A DNA stretch of 64,000 bases from Scatosoma sp045533485 (lineage in GTDB: Bacteria; Bacillota; Clostridia; Christensenellales; Borkfalkiaceae), in assembly GCA_045533485.1 (NCBI GenBank), contig JAZSHX010000002.1, forward strand, positions 7,943 through 71,942. Reading direction: 5' to 3'. Position numbers and translations under genes: made by a program. The first letter of the stretch is position 1, and every line of letters begins with the position of its first letter. Positions 16,586 to 24,216 of this stretch are shown in pieces. The notes beneath the pieces are model-generated. The model had not been told where the DNA came from, did not search any database, and worked only from the letters and a program-made list of their open reading frames with translations.

Positions 16586-17593
16586 ATGGATATCAACAGC
16601 AATTTGCGCCCTGAAAGTATGGCGCGCATCAATACCAAAGCATTAGCGGAACAATTCATCGACGAACAGGTGGCGCTTGTACGCAAGCAAGTGGGCGACA
16701 AAAAGGTGCTTCTTGCCTTGTCGGGCGGTGTAGATTCGTCGGTAGTAGCGGCGCTTTTGATTAAAGCTATCGGCAAACAGCTGGTTTGCGTGCACGTAAA
16801 CCACGGCTTAATGCGTAAAAACGAATCGGAAAACGTAGTGGAGCTTTTCCAAAACCAGTTGGACGCAAACTTGATTTACGTAGACGCAACCGACCGCTTT
16901 TTATCGCTTCTTGACGGCGTAAGCGATCCCGAAAGAAAGAGAAAAATTATCGGTAAAGAATTTATCGAAGTGTTCGCGGACGAAGCAAGAAAGCTGAAAG
17001 GCGTTGAATTTTTGGCGCAAGGCACGATTTATCCCGACATTTTGGAAAGTATCAAGCAAGCGGAAGGCAAAAAAGCGGTCAAATCCCACCACAACGTTGG
17101 CGGACTTCCCGAAGATTTGGCCTTTGCGCTGGTAGAACCCTTGAAGCTTTTGTATAAAGACGAAGTACGCGTAGTGGGCGAAGCGCTTGGTTTGCCGCAC
17201 GCGATGGTATACCGTCAACCGTTCCCCGGACCCGGGTTGGGCGTAAGATGCTTGGGCGCAATCACGCGCGATAGATTGCACGCTTTGCGTGAAGCGGACG
17301 CCATTTTGCGTGAAGAATTTGACAACTGCGGACTTGCGGAAAAGGTATGGCAATATTTTATTGCTATCCCCGATATGAAGAGCGTAGGCGTAAAAGACGA
17401 CAGCCGTTACGAAGGTTGGCCCGCAATTATCCGCGCGGTGAACACCGTCGATGCAATGACGGCGACGATTGAAGAAATCCCGTATGCCGTGTTGCATAAG
17501 ATTACAAATAGAATTGTCAACGAAGTGGACGGTATCAATCGCGTGTTGTACGATTTGACACCCAAGCCCACGGGCACGATTGAGTGGGAATAA
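16586..17593 (+). CDS. guaA: GMP synthase, synthetase (ATP-PPase) part only, no glutaminase domain
   Basis: This 335-residue protein has the N-type ATP pyrophosphatase loop (LALSGGVDSSVVAALL), the substrate region QGTIYPDILES and HHNVGGLPED, and the C-terminal dimerisation domain with PFPGPGLGVRC and the LTPKPTGTIEWE end. The roughly 190-residue N-terminal glutamine amidotransferase domain of bacterial GuaA is absent. It therefore resembles the archaeal split GuaAb subunit and must use free ammonia or a glutaminase subunit encoded elsewhere. ATG 16586 has AGGAGA upstream. An in-frame TTG at 16568 would overlap thrH and is less likely. Confidence 0.93.
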   Translation: MDINSNLRPESMARINTKALAEQFIDEQVALVRKQVGDKKVLLALSGGVDSSVVAALLIKAIGKQLVCVHVNHGLMRKNESENVVELFQNQLDANLIYVDATDRFLSLLDGVSDPERKRKIIGKEFIEVFADEARKLKGVEFLAQGTIYPDILESIKQAEGKKAVKSHHNVGGLPEDLAFALVEPLKLLYKDEVRVVGEALGLPHAMVYRQPFPGPGLGVRCLGAITRDRLHALREADAILREEFDNCGLAEKVWQYFIAIPDMKSVGVKDDSRYEGWPAIIRAVNTVDAMTATIEEIPYAVLHKITNRIVNEVDGINRVLYDLTPKPTGTIEWE

Positions 17594-17597
17594 TACA

Positions 17598-17939
17598 ATG
17601 CTACACAGTATGCGCTTGCACGCAAAACCGTTTGAAATGATAAAAAGCGGTAAAAAGACCATTGAGCTTCGTTTGTATGATGAGAAACGCAGGGCTATAC
17701 GTATAGGTGATGCGATCGAATTTACCAACACGCTGGATGGACAAACGTTGCGTTGCAAGGTTGTCAATACGCATGTATTTCCGTCGTTTCGGGAATTGTA
17801 TCAAACGTTACCGCTTTTGAAATGCGGTTATACGCCTGACGATATAGAAACCGCTTGCTATACGGATATGCAAAGCTATTATACGGTAGAAGAGCAACGA
17901 AAATACGGCGTAGTCGGCATTGAGTTGAAGCTACTGTAA
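17598..17939 (+). CDS. ASCH domain protein
   Basis: This 113-residue protein reads through an ASCH (PUA-like) fold: LHAKPFEMIKSGKKTIELRLYDEKR, then IRIGDAIEFTN and CKVVNTHVFPSFRELY. ASCH proteins are small RNA- or nucleotide-binding proteins, and E. coli YqfB of this group is an N4-acetylcytidine amidohydrolase. It follows guaA by four bases. ATG 17598 is chosen, although no clear ribosome site is visible and TTG at 17580 is in frame inside guaA. A role in nucleotide salvage would fit the guaB-guaA neighbourhood, but that is inference. Confidence 0.8.
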   Translation: MLHSMRLHAKPFEMIKSGKKTIELRLYDEKRRAIRIGDAIEFTNTLDGQTLRCKVVNTHVFPSFRELYQTLPLLKCGYTPDDIETACYTDMQSYYTVEEQRKYGVVGIELKLL

Positions 17940-17960
17940 CGCTTATATATAATAATGTAT

Positions 17961-18004
17961 AAAACCGTTTTCTTTTCCTAGGTGAAAGGAAAGCGGTTTT
18001 TTTG
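17961..18004 (+). terminator. Terminator of the gua operon
   Basis: AAAACCG (17961-17967) pairs with CGGTTTT (17994-18000), extended inward by T/A-G pairs, followed by TTT. Confidence 0.7.
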
Positions 18005-18047
18005 TGGAATTTGTTGAAAATTTTTTTCATTTTTTTTCAAAAAACAC

Positions 18048-18076
18048 TTGACAAACAATACTATATGTTGTATAGT
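18048..18076 (+). promoter_or_regulatory. Promoter of padR operon with overlapping inverted-repeat operator
   Basis: TTGACA (18048-18053), a 17-base spacer and TATAGT (18071-18076). The palindrome ACTATATGTTGTATAGT (18060-18076) covers the -10 hexamer, the expected place for autorepression by the PadR protein encoded next. Confidence 0.7.
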
Positions 18077-18098
18077 ATAATATGTAAGGGGGTATTCC

Positions 18099-18410
18099 AT
18101 GGAAATTCAAATGAAACGCGGTTTGCTGGACGTATGCGTTTTGGCGGCAATCAAAAATGAAGAATCGTACGGATATAAAATTATCAAGGACGTAAAACCG
18201 TACGTGGATATCAGCGAATCTACGCTATATCCCATTTTGCGGCGATTGGAAGCGGCGGAGCTATTAACCGTGCGCTCCGCAGAACATAACGGTCGGTTGC
18301 GTAAATATTATAAAATCACGCGATTAGGGGAAAAACGTATTCAAGAATTTAAGGAAGAATGGAAAGAGCTTTTGACCATTTATCAATTTGTGGTAAAGGA
18401 GAGTGAATGA
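18099..18410 (+). CDS. PadR family transcriptional regulator
   Basis: This 103-residue winged-helix protein has the PadR-s pattern: MKRGLLDVCVLAAIKNEESYGYKI, then the recognition region ISESTLYPILRRLEAAELL and the wing with RLRKYYKIT. Such short PadR proteins repress their own operon together with envelope-stress genes. The ribosome site is AAGGGGG. Its stop overlaps the DUF1700 start, and a palindrome on its promoter suggests autoregulation. Confidence 0.92.
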   Translation: MEIQMKRGLLDVCVLAAIKNEESYGYKIIKDVKPYVDISESTLYPILRRLEAAELLTVRSAEHNGRLRKYYKITRLGEKRIQEFKEEWKELLTIYQFVVKESE

Positions 18411-19054
18411 TGGACAGATATGATTTTTTTGTGGAGCTAAATGAACGGCTTGCAGGTTTGCCCCAAGAAGATATAGACAAAACGTTGGATTTTTACGGGG
18501 AAATGATAGACGATCGCGTGGAAGAAGGGCTTACGGAGCAACAAGCGATTGAAGCTATCGGTACGCCGAAGCAAATTGCGGAAAGTGTTTGGAAGGAAAT
18601 GCCCTTTTTTAAGGTGGTTAAAGCCAGCTTGAAAAACACGTTGCAGGGAAAAAAGAAAGACAAGCAAGCAAAATCGCACAACACCGCCGCAACCGTTTTG
18701 CTGTGGGTGGGTTCGCCCATTTGGATAAGCCTATTGATTGCTTTGGTGGCGTCGGGGCTTGCTGCGACAATATCCGTTTACGCGTCCCTTTGGGCGGTCG
18801 TTATCTCCCTTTGGGCAGCATTTGTTTCGGTGGCGGCAGGCGCACTTGGCGGTGTGTTTAGTTGCGTAGTTTTGTTTGTGCAAGGCAATATAGGCGGCGC
18901 GCTGTTTCTATTAGGCGGTGCAATCGTGCTTGCAGGCGTGTCGGTAGTTTTCTATTACGGCTGTCTTTATGCAAGTAAAGGTATGTGGCTGGTAAGCAAA
19001 AAATTATGGATTTGGACGAAAATGCTGTTTGTAGAAAAGGAGAAAATACAATGA
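18407..19054 (+). CDS. DUF1700 (HAAS-type) membrane protein
   Basis: This protein of about 215 residues begins with the HAAS/DUF1700 helical domain (YDFFVELNERLAGLPQEDID then EGLTEQQAIEAIGTP), followed by a basic linker and about four membrane segments from residue 95 on. ATG 18407 overlaps the padR stop. ATG 18410 in the same frame has better spacing from the AAAGGAG site and may be the true start. The family usually stands between PadR and DUF4097 genes and is thought to act in envelope sensing. Its end overlaps the DUF4097 gene by four bases. Confidence 0.88.
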   Translation: MMDRYDFFVELNERLAGLPQEDIDKTLDFYGEMIDDRVEEGLTEQQAIEAIGTPKQIAESVWKEMPFFKVVKASLKNTLQGKKKDKQAKSHNTAATVLLWVGSPIWISLLIALVASGLAATISVYASLWAVVISLWAAFVSVAAGALGGVFSCVVLFVQGNIGGALFLLGGAIVLAGVSVVFYYGCLYASKGMWLVSKKLWIWTKMLFVEKEKIQ

Positions 19055-20061
19055 GTAAAAAATTATTGATGGTATCGGCAATTTGTGTGGCTGTAGGTAG
19101 CGTGGCTGCTTTGTCCGGTTGCGCTATGATGAATTTTGATATGCGCAATTTGGATTCGCGTTCCGTGCAAACAAAGGAACATCAAATTCAAGAAGCGTTT
19201 ACAAATATTGCGATTGATATCGAGTCGGCGGACGTGCGTTTTATCGCTACGCAGGATAACACGGCAAAGGTAGTTTGTAAGGAACAACAAAGACAGGAAA
19301 AAACCGTTTCCGTGCAAGGAGATACGTTGACGGTTGCTATGCAGGATACGCGTAAATGGTACGATTATATTTTCAATTTCAAACGCACTTCGATAGAAGT
19401 GTATTTGCCTGCGAACGCTTGCGTGAACGTGATGCTCAAAGGGGATACGGGGGACGTGTATTTGCCCCAAACGTTGTCGTTTGGAACGGTCAATTTGGAT
19501 GTTTCTACGGGTGATATCTACGTTTCGTCGGTTTCCGTGCAGTCGCTTTTTGTGGACGTGAGTACGGGCGACGTGGATATAAGAAACGTAACCGTTGGCG
19601 GTGCAATCAACGTAAACTGCAGCACGGGCGGCGTGGAAATGGAAAACGTAACGGCGCAAAGCTTGACGATGCAAACCAACACGGGCGATATGGATTTGGA
19701 TAATATCACCGTAGCAGGGGCGATAGCCCTTAAGCGCACTACGGGCGACGCGGATTTGGAAAACGTACAATGCGGAGAGTTATCGCTTGTCAGCGATACG
19801 GGCAGCGTGGAAATGCAAAACGTCGTAGCAACGCAAAAAATGTACGTGGAAACGACGACAGGCGACGTGGAATTTAGCAGTATTGACGCGCCTGAAATGG
19901 TTTTCAAAACGACGACGGGCGACGTGGAAGGCAGTTTGCAATCGGGCAAAATCTTCACATATGAAACGTCTACGGGCAAGGTGCGTTTGCCTACGCACGG
20001 CGACAACGGCACTTGTTATATAAAAACCAGCACGGGCGATATTAAAATTACCGTTCGATAA
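19051..20061 (+). CDS. DUF4097 beta-solenoid lipoprotein
   Basis: This 336-residue protein has an N-terminal signal with lipobox (ALSGC at about residue 22) and a long right-handed beta-solenoid. Near-regular repeats of about 19-21 residues each carry a turn of the form (S/T)TGD(V/I), at least ten copies from about residue 135 to the end. This is typical of DUF4097 putative adhesin domains, which sit on the outer face of the membrane. ATG 19051 with AAGGAGA is preferred over an in-frame upstream start. It is the last gene of the padR operon. The molecular role is unknown. Confidence 0.88.
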   Translation: MSKKLLMVSAICVAVGSVAALSGCAMMNFDMRNLDSRSVQTKEHQIQEAFTNIAIDIESADVRFIATQDNTAKVVCKEQQRQEKTVSVQGDTLTVAMQDTRKWYDYIFNFKRTSIEVYLPANACVNVMLKGDTGDVYLPQTLSFGTVNLDVSTGDIYVSSVSVQSLFVDVSTGDVDIRNVTVGGAINVNCSTGGVEMENVTAQSLTMQTNTGDMDLDNITVAGAIALKRTTGDADLENVQCGELSLVSDTGSVEMQNVVATQKMYVETTTGDVEFSSIDAPEMVFKTTTGDVEGSLQSGKIFTYETSTGKVRLPTHGDNGTCYIKTSTGDIKITVR

Positions 20062-20080
20062 AACTTTATTTCGTAAAACT

Positions 20081-20110
20081 ACCGCCTAACGCGCACACGC
20101 GTTAGGCGGT
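20081..20110 (+). terminator. Strong hairpin after the DUF4097 gene
   Basis: A perfect 13-bp stem (20081-20093 with 20098-20110, arm ACCGCCTAACGCG) with a CACA loop. Only TT follows, so it may act as a stabilising 3' hairpin or a weak terminator. Confidence 0.55.
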
Positions 20111-20116
20111 TTACGT

Positions 20117-20128
20117 ATACTATAGTAT
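20117..20128. promoter_or_regulatory. Palindrome ATACTATAGTAT, possible operator
   Basis: A perfect 12-bp palindrome 39 bases before the cysteine-rich gene. It holds the ACTATA and TATAGT half-sites seen in the padR operator at 18060-18076, but overlapped instead of spaced. It could also contain a -10 element (TATACT or TATAGT); no good -35 is visible. Confidence 0.3.
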
Positions 20129-20166
20129 GAGAGAAATCTCAAATACACAAAAGGTAATGATACACT

Positions 20167-20631
20167 ATGTACAATGTATGTAATTCCAACGCATATTCGC
20201 GTTGCGGTTGTGGTTGTAACACGTGCGGTTGCGGTTTTTGGAACGGTTTATGGAACACGAGGTCGCAAAGCATTTGCCGTGATTGCTGCGGCAATATCCG
20301 CGTCAATCAGTCAAGTTGCGGTAGCAATACGTGCGCGCAGACGGCAAGTACGTTTAATACGTGCGGTGTAACGCAAACGAATAGCGGTTGCACAAGATGT
20401 CAAAGCAACTTGTCGCAATTAAACGGCGATAGCTACTACGTGCGTTTGTATGCCCTGAACAATACGGCAACGACGTCTACGACAAGCGGTTGCAGCGGCG
20501 CAGGATATAACGGTTGCGGTAACGGGTTTAGCGGTTGTAGCAGAAATTACGGCTGCGGCACTTGCTTCGGCTGTTGCAGAAACCGTTGTCCGTATACGTG
20601 GACGGTAGAAGACGCGACGGATGATACGTGA
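20167..20631 (+). CDS. Cysteine-rich small protein of unknown function
   Basis: This 154-residue protein is not recognised. It has 22 cysteines (14%) with many Gly, Asn, Ser and Thr, in three parts: an N-terminal CGCGCNTCGCGFWNG cluster, a middle with CxxC pairs around a more ordinary segment (GDSYYVRLYALNN), and a C-terminal CGTCFGCCRNRC cluster. No signal peptide or membrane segment is present. Such composition suits a metal-binding or cross-linked structural protein, for example a spore coat component, but this is a guess. An AAAGGT site lies before ATG and a terminator follows, so it is probably expressed. Confidence 0.6.
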   Translation: MYNVCNSNAYSRCGCGCNTCGCGFWNGLWNTRSQSICRDCCGNIRVNQSSCGSNTCAQTASTFNTCGVTQTNSGCTRCQSNLSQLNGDSYYVRLYALNNTATTSTTSGCSGAGYNGCGNGFSGCSRNYGCGTCFGCCRNRCPYTWTVEDATDDT

Positions 20632-20638
20632 GATAAAG

Positions 20639-20668
20639 GCGGCGGAGAAATCCGCCGCTTGTTTGTTT
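20639..20668 (+). terminator. Terminator after the cysteine-rich gene
   Basis: GCGGCGGA (20639-20646), GAAA tetraloop, TCCGCCGC (20651-20658), then a T-rich tail (TTGTTTGTTT). Confidence 0.75.
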
Positions 20669-20699
20669 GAAAAAGGGAAAAGTCGGGCATACTTACCGT

Positions 20700-21524
20700 A
20701 TGGAAAGTTTGAAAAAAGCGTATGCGTTTTTTAAAGATAAATACGATTTACTGTCAGTAAAAAAGTATACGACGGTGGCAGGCACGCTTGTGTTTTTCTT
20801 GATTATGTCCATCGTGCCTTTGACGTTTTGGCTGACGCTATTGCTTGGGAAAATGCCTATTGACGTGGATAAAATTTTATCCTTGCCTATGTTTGAAAGC
20901 GTAAAGGACGTATTGTTTTACGTGCAAAAAGAAGCGCAGACGGCAACTACGGGCGCGTCGATTGTCCTGCTTGTTACAACGCTGTATTCGTCCACAACGC
21001 TCTTTTACCAAATGCGCAGAAGCGGAGAAATTATCTACGAATACAAGCGCCCGAAAAAGGGCTTGAAGCTACGCTTGGGGGCTTTGGTGCTGTTGCTGAT
21101 TGTGATGGCGTTGGCGCTTGCGTACGCCGTAGCGCTGGCAATCGGTACGTTTTTATTTTCACGCCTTTTTTACGGGGCGTTGGAACGAATTGCCGAATAC
21201 GCGTTGCTTTTCGTGCTGTCCTTTGGCTTGGTGCTTTTGTTAAACGTGTACATTTGTCCATACAAAATGCCAGCTAAGCGTTTTTTACGTGGTACAGCGT
21301 TTACCGTCGCGGCGTGGGTGCTGGCGTTGATAGGGTTTTCCGTGTATTTGCGCGTGGGCAACGTAAGCAAGCTGTACGGTGCGTTGAGTACGGTAATCGT
21401 GTTTTTTCTTTGGCTGTACGTGATGATGATATGCTTTATCATAGGCGTTATTCTCAACAGTGAAAATATCGTGTCTCTAAGGAAAAAATCGAATAAAAAA
21501 CGCAAAAGTGCGCAAACTGCGTAA
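20700..21524 (+). CDS. YihY/BrkB family inner-membrane protein
   Basis: This protein of about 274 residues has five to six membrane segments and the YihY (formerly ribonuclease BN) pattern: an early amphipathic helix, a long hairpin region, LYSSTTLFYQMRRSGEIIYEY, then LRGTAFTVAAWVLALIGFSV and KLYGALSTVIVFFLWLYVMM. The function of the family is unsettled; exporter-like roles have been proposed. ATG 20700 is chosen because an in-frame TTG at 20667 lies in the preceding terminator. No clear ribosome site is seen. The next gene begins one base after its stop. Confidence 0.85.
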   Translation: MESLKKAYAFFKDKYDLLSVKKYTTVAGTLVFFLIMSIVPLTFWLTLLLGKMPIDVDKILSLPMFESVKDVLFYVQKEAQTATTGASIVLLVTTLYSSTTLFYQMRRSGEIIYEYKRPKKGLKLRLGALVLLLIVMALALAYAVALAIGTFLFSRLFYGALERIAEYALLFVLSFGLVLLLNVYICPYKMPAKRFLRGTAFTVAAWVLALIGFSVYLRVGNVSKLYGALSTVIVFFLWLYVMMICFIIGVILNSENIVSLRKKSNKKRKSAQTA

Positions 21525-21525
21525 T

Positions 21526-21933
21526 ATGAAAAAAACGACGATAAAAAGTGCGCTTTGCGCAGGTATACTATCCCTTACTTTTTGCTTATGCTGTTGCGCA
21601 AACACATCTTTAAAAGATATAGCTAAGCCGTACACGGGCGAATATGAGTGCAAAAGTGCTACGCTTGGAGAAAAGGATATGCTCTCTTCTTTTGAGTATG
21701 TGGATTTGCAGTTGGACGGCGACGGCACGTATACGCTTCGTTACAAACCCAAGGTGGGCAAGGCAGGGGAAGAAAAAGGCGAATATACCTACGATGCGGA
21801 CAAGCAAACGCTTTGCATCACGCACGGCGATAAGGGGGAAATCAAACGCGAAATTCCTTTTAAGGACGGAAAAATTTTTTTGTCAATCCCCATCGGCGGT
21901 AGACAGCTAAACGTGGAATTTGAGAAGAAATAA
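21526..21933 (+). CDS. Small putative lipoprotein
   Basis: This 135-residue protein is not recognised. The signal peptide ends in a run of cysteines (FCLCCCANTS) with at least one acceptable lipobox. The mature part looks like a small beta-barrel or sheet domain (YTGEYECKSATLG, LDGDGTYTLRYK, GEYTYDADKQTLCITH), similar in style to lipocalin-like domains of Gram-positive lipoproteins. It starts one base after the YihY gene, so the two form a unit ended by a strong terminator. Confidence 0.65.
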   Translation: MKKTTIKSALCAGILSLTFCLCCCANTSLKDIAKPYTGEYECKSATLGEKDMLSSFEYVDLQLDGDGTYTLRYKPKVGKAGEEKGEYTYDADKQTLCITHGDKGEIKREIPFKDGKIFLSIPIGGRQLNVEFEKK

Positions 21934-21958
21934 GGCGAAAACGGCATAAAAACAAGCA

Positions 21959-21984
21959 AAAACGGGCAAAAACCCGTTTTTTTT
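21959..21984 (+). terminator. Terminator after the small lipoprotein gene
   Basis: AAAACGGG (21959-21966) pairs with CCCGTTTT (21973-21980), followed by a T run to 21984. Confidence 0.75.
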
Positions 21985-22032
21985 GCCGTTTGAAAAAATG
22001 TGAACAAATGTTCGTATACACATAAAAAACGC

Positions 22033-22061
22033 TTGCAATTTGGAAAAATTTGTGATACAAT
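22033..22061 (+). promoter_or_regulatory. Sigma-A promoter very close to the helicase start codon
   Basis: TTGCAA (22033-22038), a 17-base spacer and TACAAT (22056-22061) preceded by TG-A. The expected transcription start is near 22068, only about four bases before ATG 22072, so the mRNA should be leaderless or nearly so. Confidence 0.6.
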
Positions 22062-22071
22062 AGGTTATGCT

Positions 22072-23328
22072 ATGAAAGATATCGTGCTTACTCCCGATCA
22101 AGAAAATGCGAAAAATTTGCTTGCCGAATGGTTTTTTAACACCGACGACAAGGCGTTCGTATTATCGGGATATGCAGGTACGGGTAAGACGTTTTTGATT
22201 GACTACGTTGTACGGGAAGTGCTAAAATTAAAGGTAGGCGAAGAAGCGGTGTTTGTTTCTCCTACGGGCAAGGCGGCGGCAAACCTTATCAAAAAGGGTA
22301 CGTCGGCAGGCACGGTGCACAGCTTGATTTACGTGCGCGACGATGAAGAATTTGAAGTCAACGAAGATGGTGAAATCGTCAATATGCGCGAACTGCGGTT
22401 TGTGAAAAAGCCCAAGATAGACGAACGTATTCGATTGATTGTGGTGGACGAAGCTTCGATGATCAATCAAACGGTGCTTGCGGATTTGTTGAGCTTTCAA
22501 ACCAAATGCCTGTTTTGCGGCGACAGTGCGCAGCTTCCGCCCGTAAACGGCACTTGTCCTTTGTTGGAAAGCGCAAATTATACGATGACGCAAATCGTAA
22601 GGCAGGCGGCGGACAATCCTATCATTCAAGTGGCGACGATGGCGCGCGAAGGTAAGCGTATTCCGCTTGGCCGCTACGGCGACACCGTTTGCGTAGTGAG
22701 CAAAAACGCGTTGCGTGGGCAGGAGAGAAAACGCTTGTTTTTACGGGCGGATCAAATTATATGCGGCAGAAACCAAACGCGCAACGCCATCAACCAAGAA
22801 ATGCGCGGATATTTCGGTATTGACACAAAACAGCTTTTGCCAACGGACGGGGAAAAGGTCATTTGCACCTTGAACAACTGGGAGCAGGCGCTAGACGGCG
22901 AAGGGAAATTTTTTCTTGTCAACGGCGTTATCGGCAAAGCGGAAGGCGTTTTAGAGCAAATGGACGCGTTAGCGACTATGTATTTTCAAGCGGATTTTGC
23001 TACGGAAAGCGTTTGCGTGCCGTTTGATACGGGGATATTCCAAGACGGAGAATATAAGCATTTTTACGGTGACCGCGCCGTAACGCTTGCAGGCGGTACG
23101 GTGGTGCACGAAGGCAACTTTGCGCTTTTACACGCTATGCGCGCAGTAAAAGACGAGCCCATTTGCCGTTTTGAATTTGCCTATGCCATCACTTGCCATA
23201 AAGCGCAGGGTTCGGAATTTGATTTCGTAATCGTGTTCGACGAATCGTGGGCTTTTGGGGAAGAAAGAAACAGGTGGTTGTACACGGCAATCACGCGCGC
23301 AAAAGAAAAATTGTTGATTATAAGATAA
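22072..23328 (+). CDS. RecD/Pif1-like superfamily 1 DNA helicase
   Basis: This 418-residue protein has Walker A GYAGTGKT (residues 33-40), a PTGKAAANL motif Ia, Walker B VVDEASM, the GDSAQLPPV motif III, a central insert with an SH3-like region, and a C-terminal UvrD_C_2-type segment FAYAITCHKAQGSEFDFV with YTAITRAKEKL (motifs V and VI). This is the organisation of Dda/RecD2-like helicases without the long RecD2 N-terminal domain. It should unwind DNA 5' to 3' in repair or replication restart. No ribosome site precedes the ATG, in keeping with a leaderless message. Confidence 0.85.
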   Translation: MKDIVLTPDQENAKNLLAEWFFNTDDKAFVLSGYAGTGKTFLIDYVVREVLKLKVGEEAVFVSPTGKAAANLIKKGTSAGTVHSLIYVRDDEEFEVNEDGEIVNMRELRFVKKPKIDERIRLIVVDEASMINQTVLADLLSFQTKCLFCGDSAQLPPVNGTCPLLESANYTMTQIVRQAADNPIIQVATMAREGKRIPLGRYGDTVCVVSKNALRGQERKRLFLRADQIICGRNQTRNAINQEMRGYFGIDTKQLLPTDGEKVICTLNNWEQALDGEGKFFLVNGVIGKAEGVLEQMDALATMYFQADFATESVCVPFDTGIFQDGEYKHFYGDRAVTLAGGTVVHEGNFALLHAMRAVKDEPICRFEFAYAITCHKAQGSEFDFVIVFDESWAFGEERNRWLYTAITRAKEKLLIIR

Positions 23329-23337
23329 GGAAACATT

Positions 23338-24183
23338 ATGCCAAAGCAACTTGAAAAATATCAGCAAATAGAGCGTTCGATTATCACGACGTACAGAAAA
23401 AGCATTTGGTCGCCTTTCGTGCTGGCAGTGAAAAAATACCAGCTTATTCAAGCAGGCGATAAAATCGCCGTTTGTATTTCGGGCGGTAAGGACAGTATGC
23501 TGCTTGCCAAGCTTATGCAACAGCTGCAATCGCACAGCGACGTGCCGTTTGAGCTTGTATTTTTGGTGATGGACCCTGGATATGCACCCAAAAACAGGGA
23601 AAAAATCGAAGAAAACGCCAAGCTGATGCACGTGCCGATTACCGTTTTTGAAAGCGACGTTTTTGCGGCAAGCGAATCGGCGTGCGGAGATAACCCTTGC
23701 TATTTATGCGCAAGGATGCGCAGGGGGCATTTGTACGCCAAGGCAAAGGAGCTGGGTTGCAATAAAATTGCGTTGGGGCATCACAAGAGCGACGTAATCG
23801 AAACGACCGTGATGGGCATGCTGTACGGCGGACAGCTACAGGGGATGCTACCAAGAATAGCAAGCGCAAATTTTGACGGCATGGAGCTTATCCGCCCTTT
23901 ATATTGCGTGCTGGAAGAAGACATTTTGCGCTGGAAAGAGTATAACGGGCTGGATTTTATCGCGTGCGCTTGTAAATTCACGCAAAAAACGGCAGGGGGC
24001 GATGAAGATACGTTTTCAGCGCGCCGCCGCGTCAAAGCGTTGATTGCCGAGCTGAAAAAAGAAAACGAAAACGTGGAAAACAACGTATTTCAAAGCATAC
24101 ACAACGTACAGCTGGATACGCTTGCGGAATATAAGCAAGACGGCGTAAAGCATTCGTTTTTAGAACGCTTTTGTGATGAGTAA
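23338..24183 (+). CDS. TtcA-like PP-loop tRNA thiolation enzyme
   Basis: This 281-residue N-type ATP pyrophosphatase has the PP-loop SGGKDSMLLAKLM, a CxxC pair in PCYLCARMRRG, and IALGHHKSDVIETT, which together mark the TtcA/TtuA group that uses an iron-sulfur cluster to thiolate tRNA (2-thiocytidine 32 in the TtcA case). A third conserved cysteine region (FIACACKF) lies near residue 205. It follows the helicase by nine bases. The exact tRNA target cannot be told from sequence alone. Confidence 0.85.
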   Translation: MPKQLEKYQQIERSIITTYRKSIWSPFVLAVKKYQLIQAGDKIAVCISGGKDSMLLAKLMQQLQSHSDVPFELVFLVMDPGYAPKNREKIEENAKLMHVPITVFESDVFAASESACGDNPCYLCARMRRGHLYAKAKELGCNKIALGHHKSDVIETTVMGMLYGGQLQGMLPRIASANFDGMELIRPLYCVLEEDILRWKEYNGLDFIACACKFTQKTAGGDEDTFSARRRVKALIAELKKENENVENNVFQSIHNVQLDTLAEYKQDGVKHSFLERFCDE

Positions 24184-24211
24184 CATATTTATAAAAGGTC
24201 GCGCATACGAT
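24085..24211 (+). promoter_or_regulatory. Putative sigma-E (mother-cell) promoter of yabP (core 24185-24211)
   Basis: ATATT (24185-24189), a 14-base spacer and CATACGAT (24204-24211) match the sporulation sigma-E pattern with one change in the -10 box. yabP is a sigma-E gene in Bacillus subtilis. The expected start site falls on or next to the yabP ATG at 24217. Bases 24085-24184 belong to the end of the TtcA-like gene. Confidence 0.45.
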
Positions 24212-24216
24212 AAGGT

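Noticed and set aside
20174..20371. A 65-codon frame overlapping the cysteine-rich gene
   Set aside because: It is in another phase, lacks a ribosome site, and is explained by the repetitive GTTGCGGTT-type codons of the larger gene.
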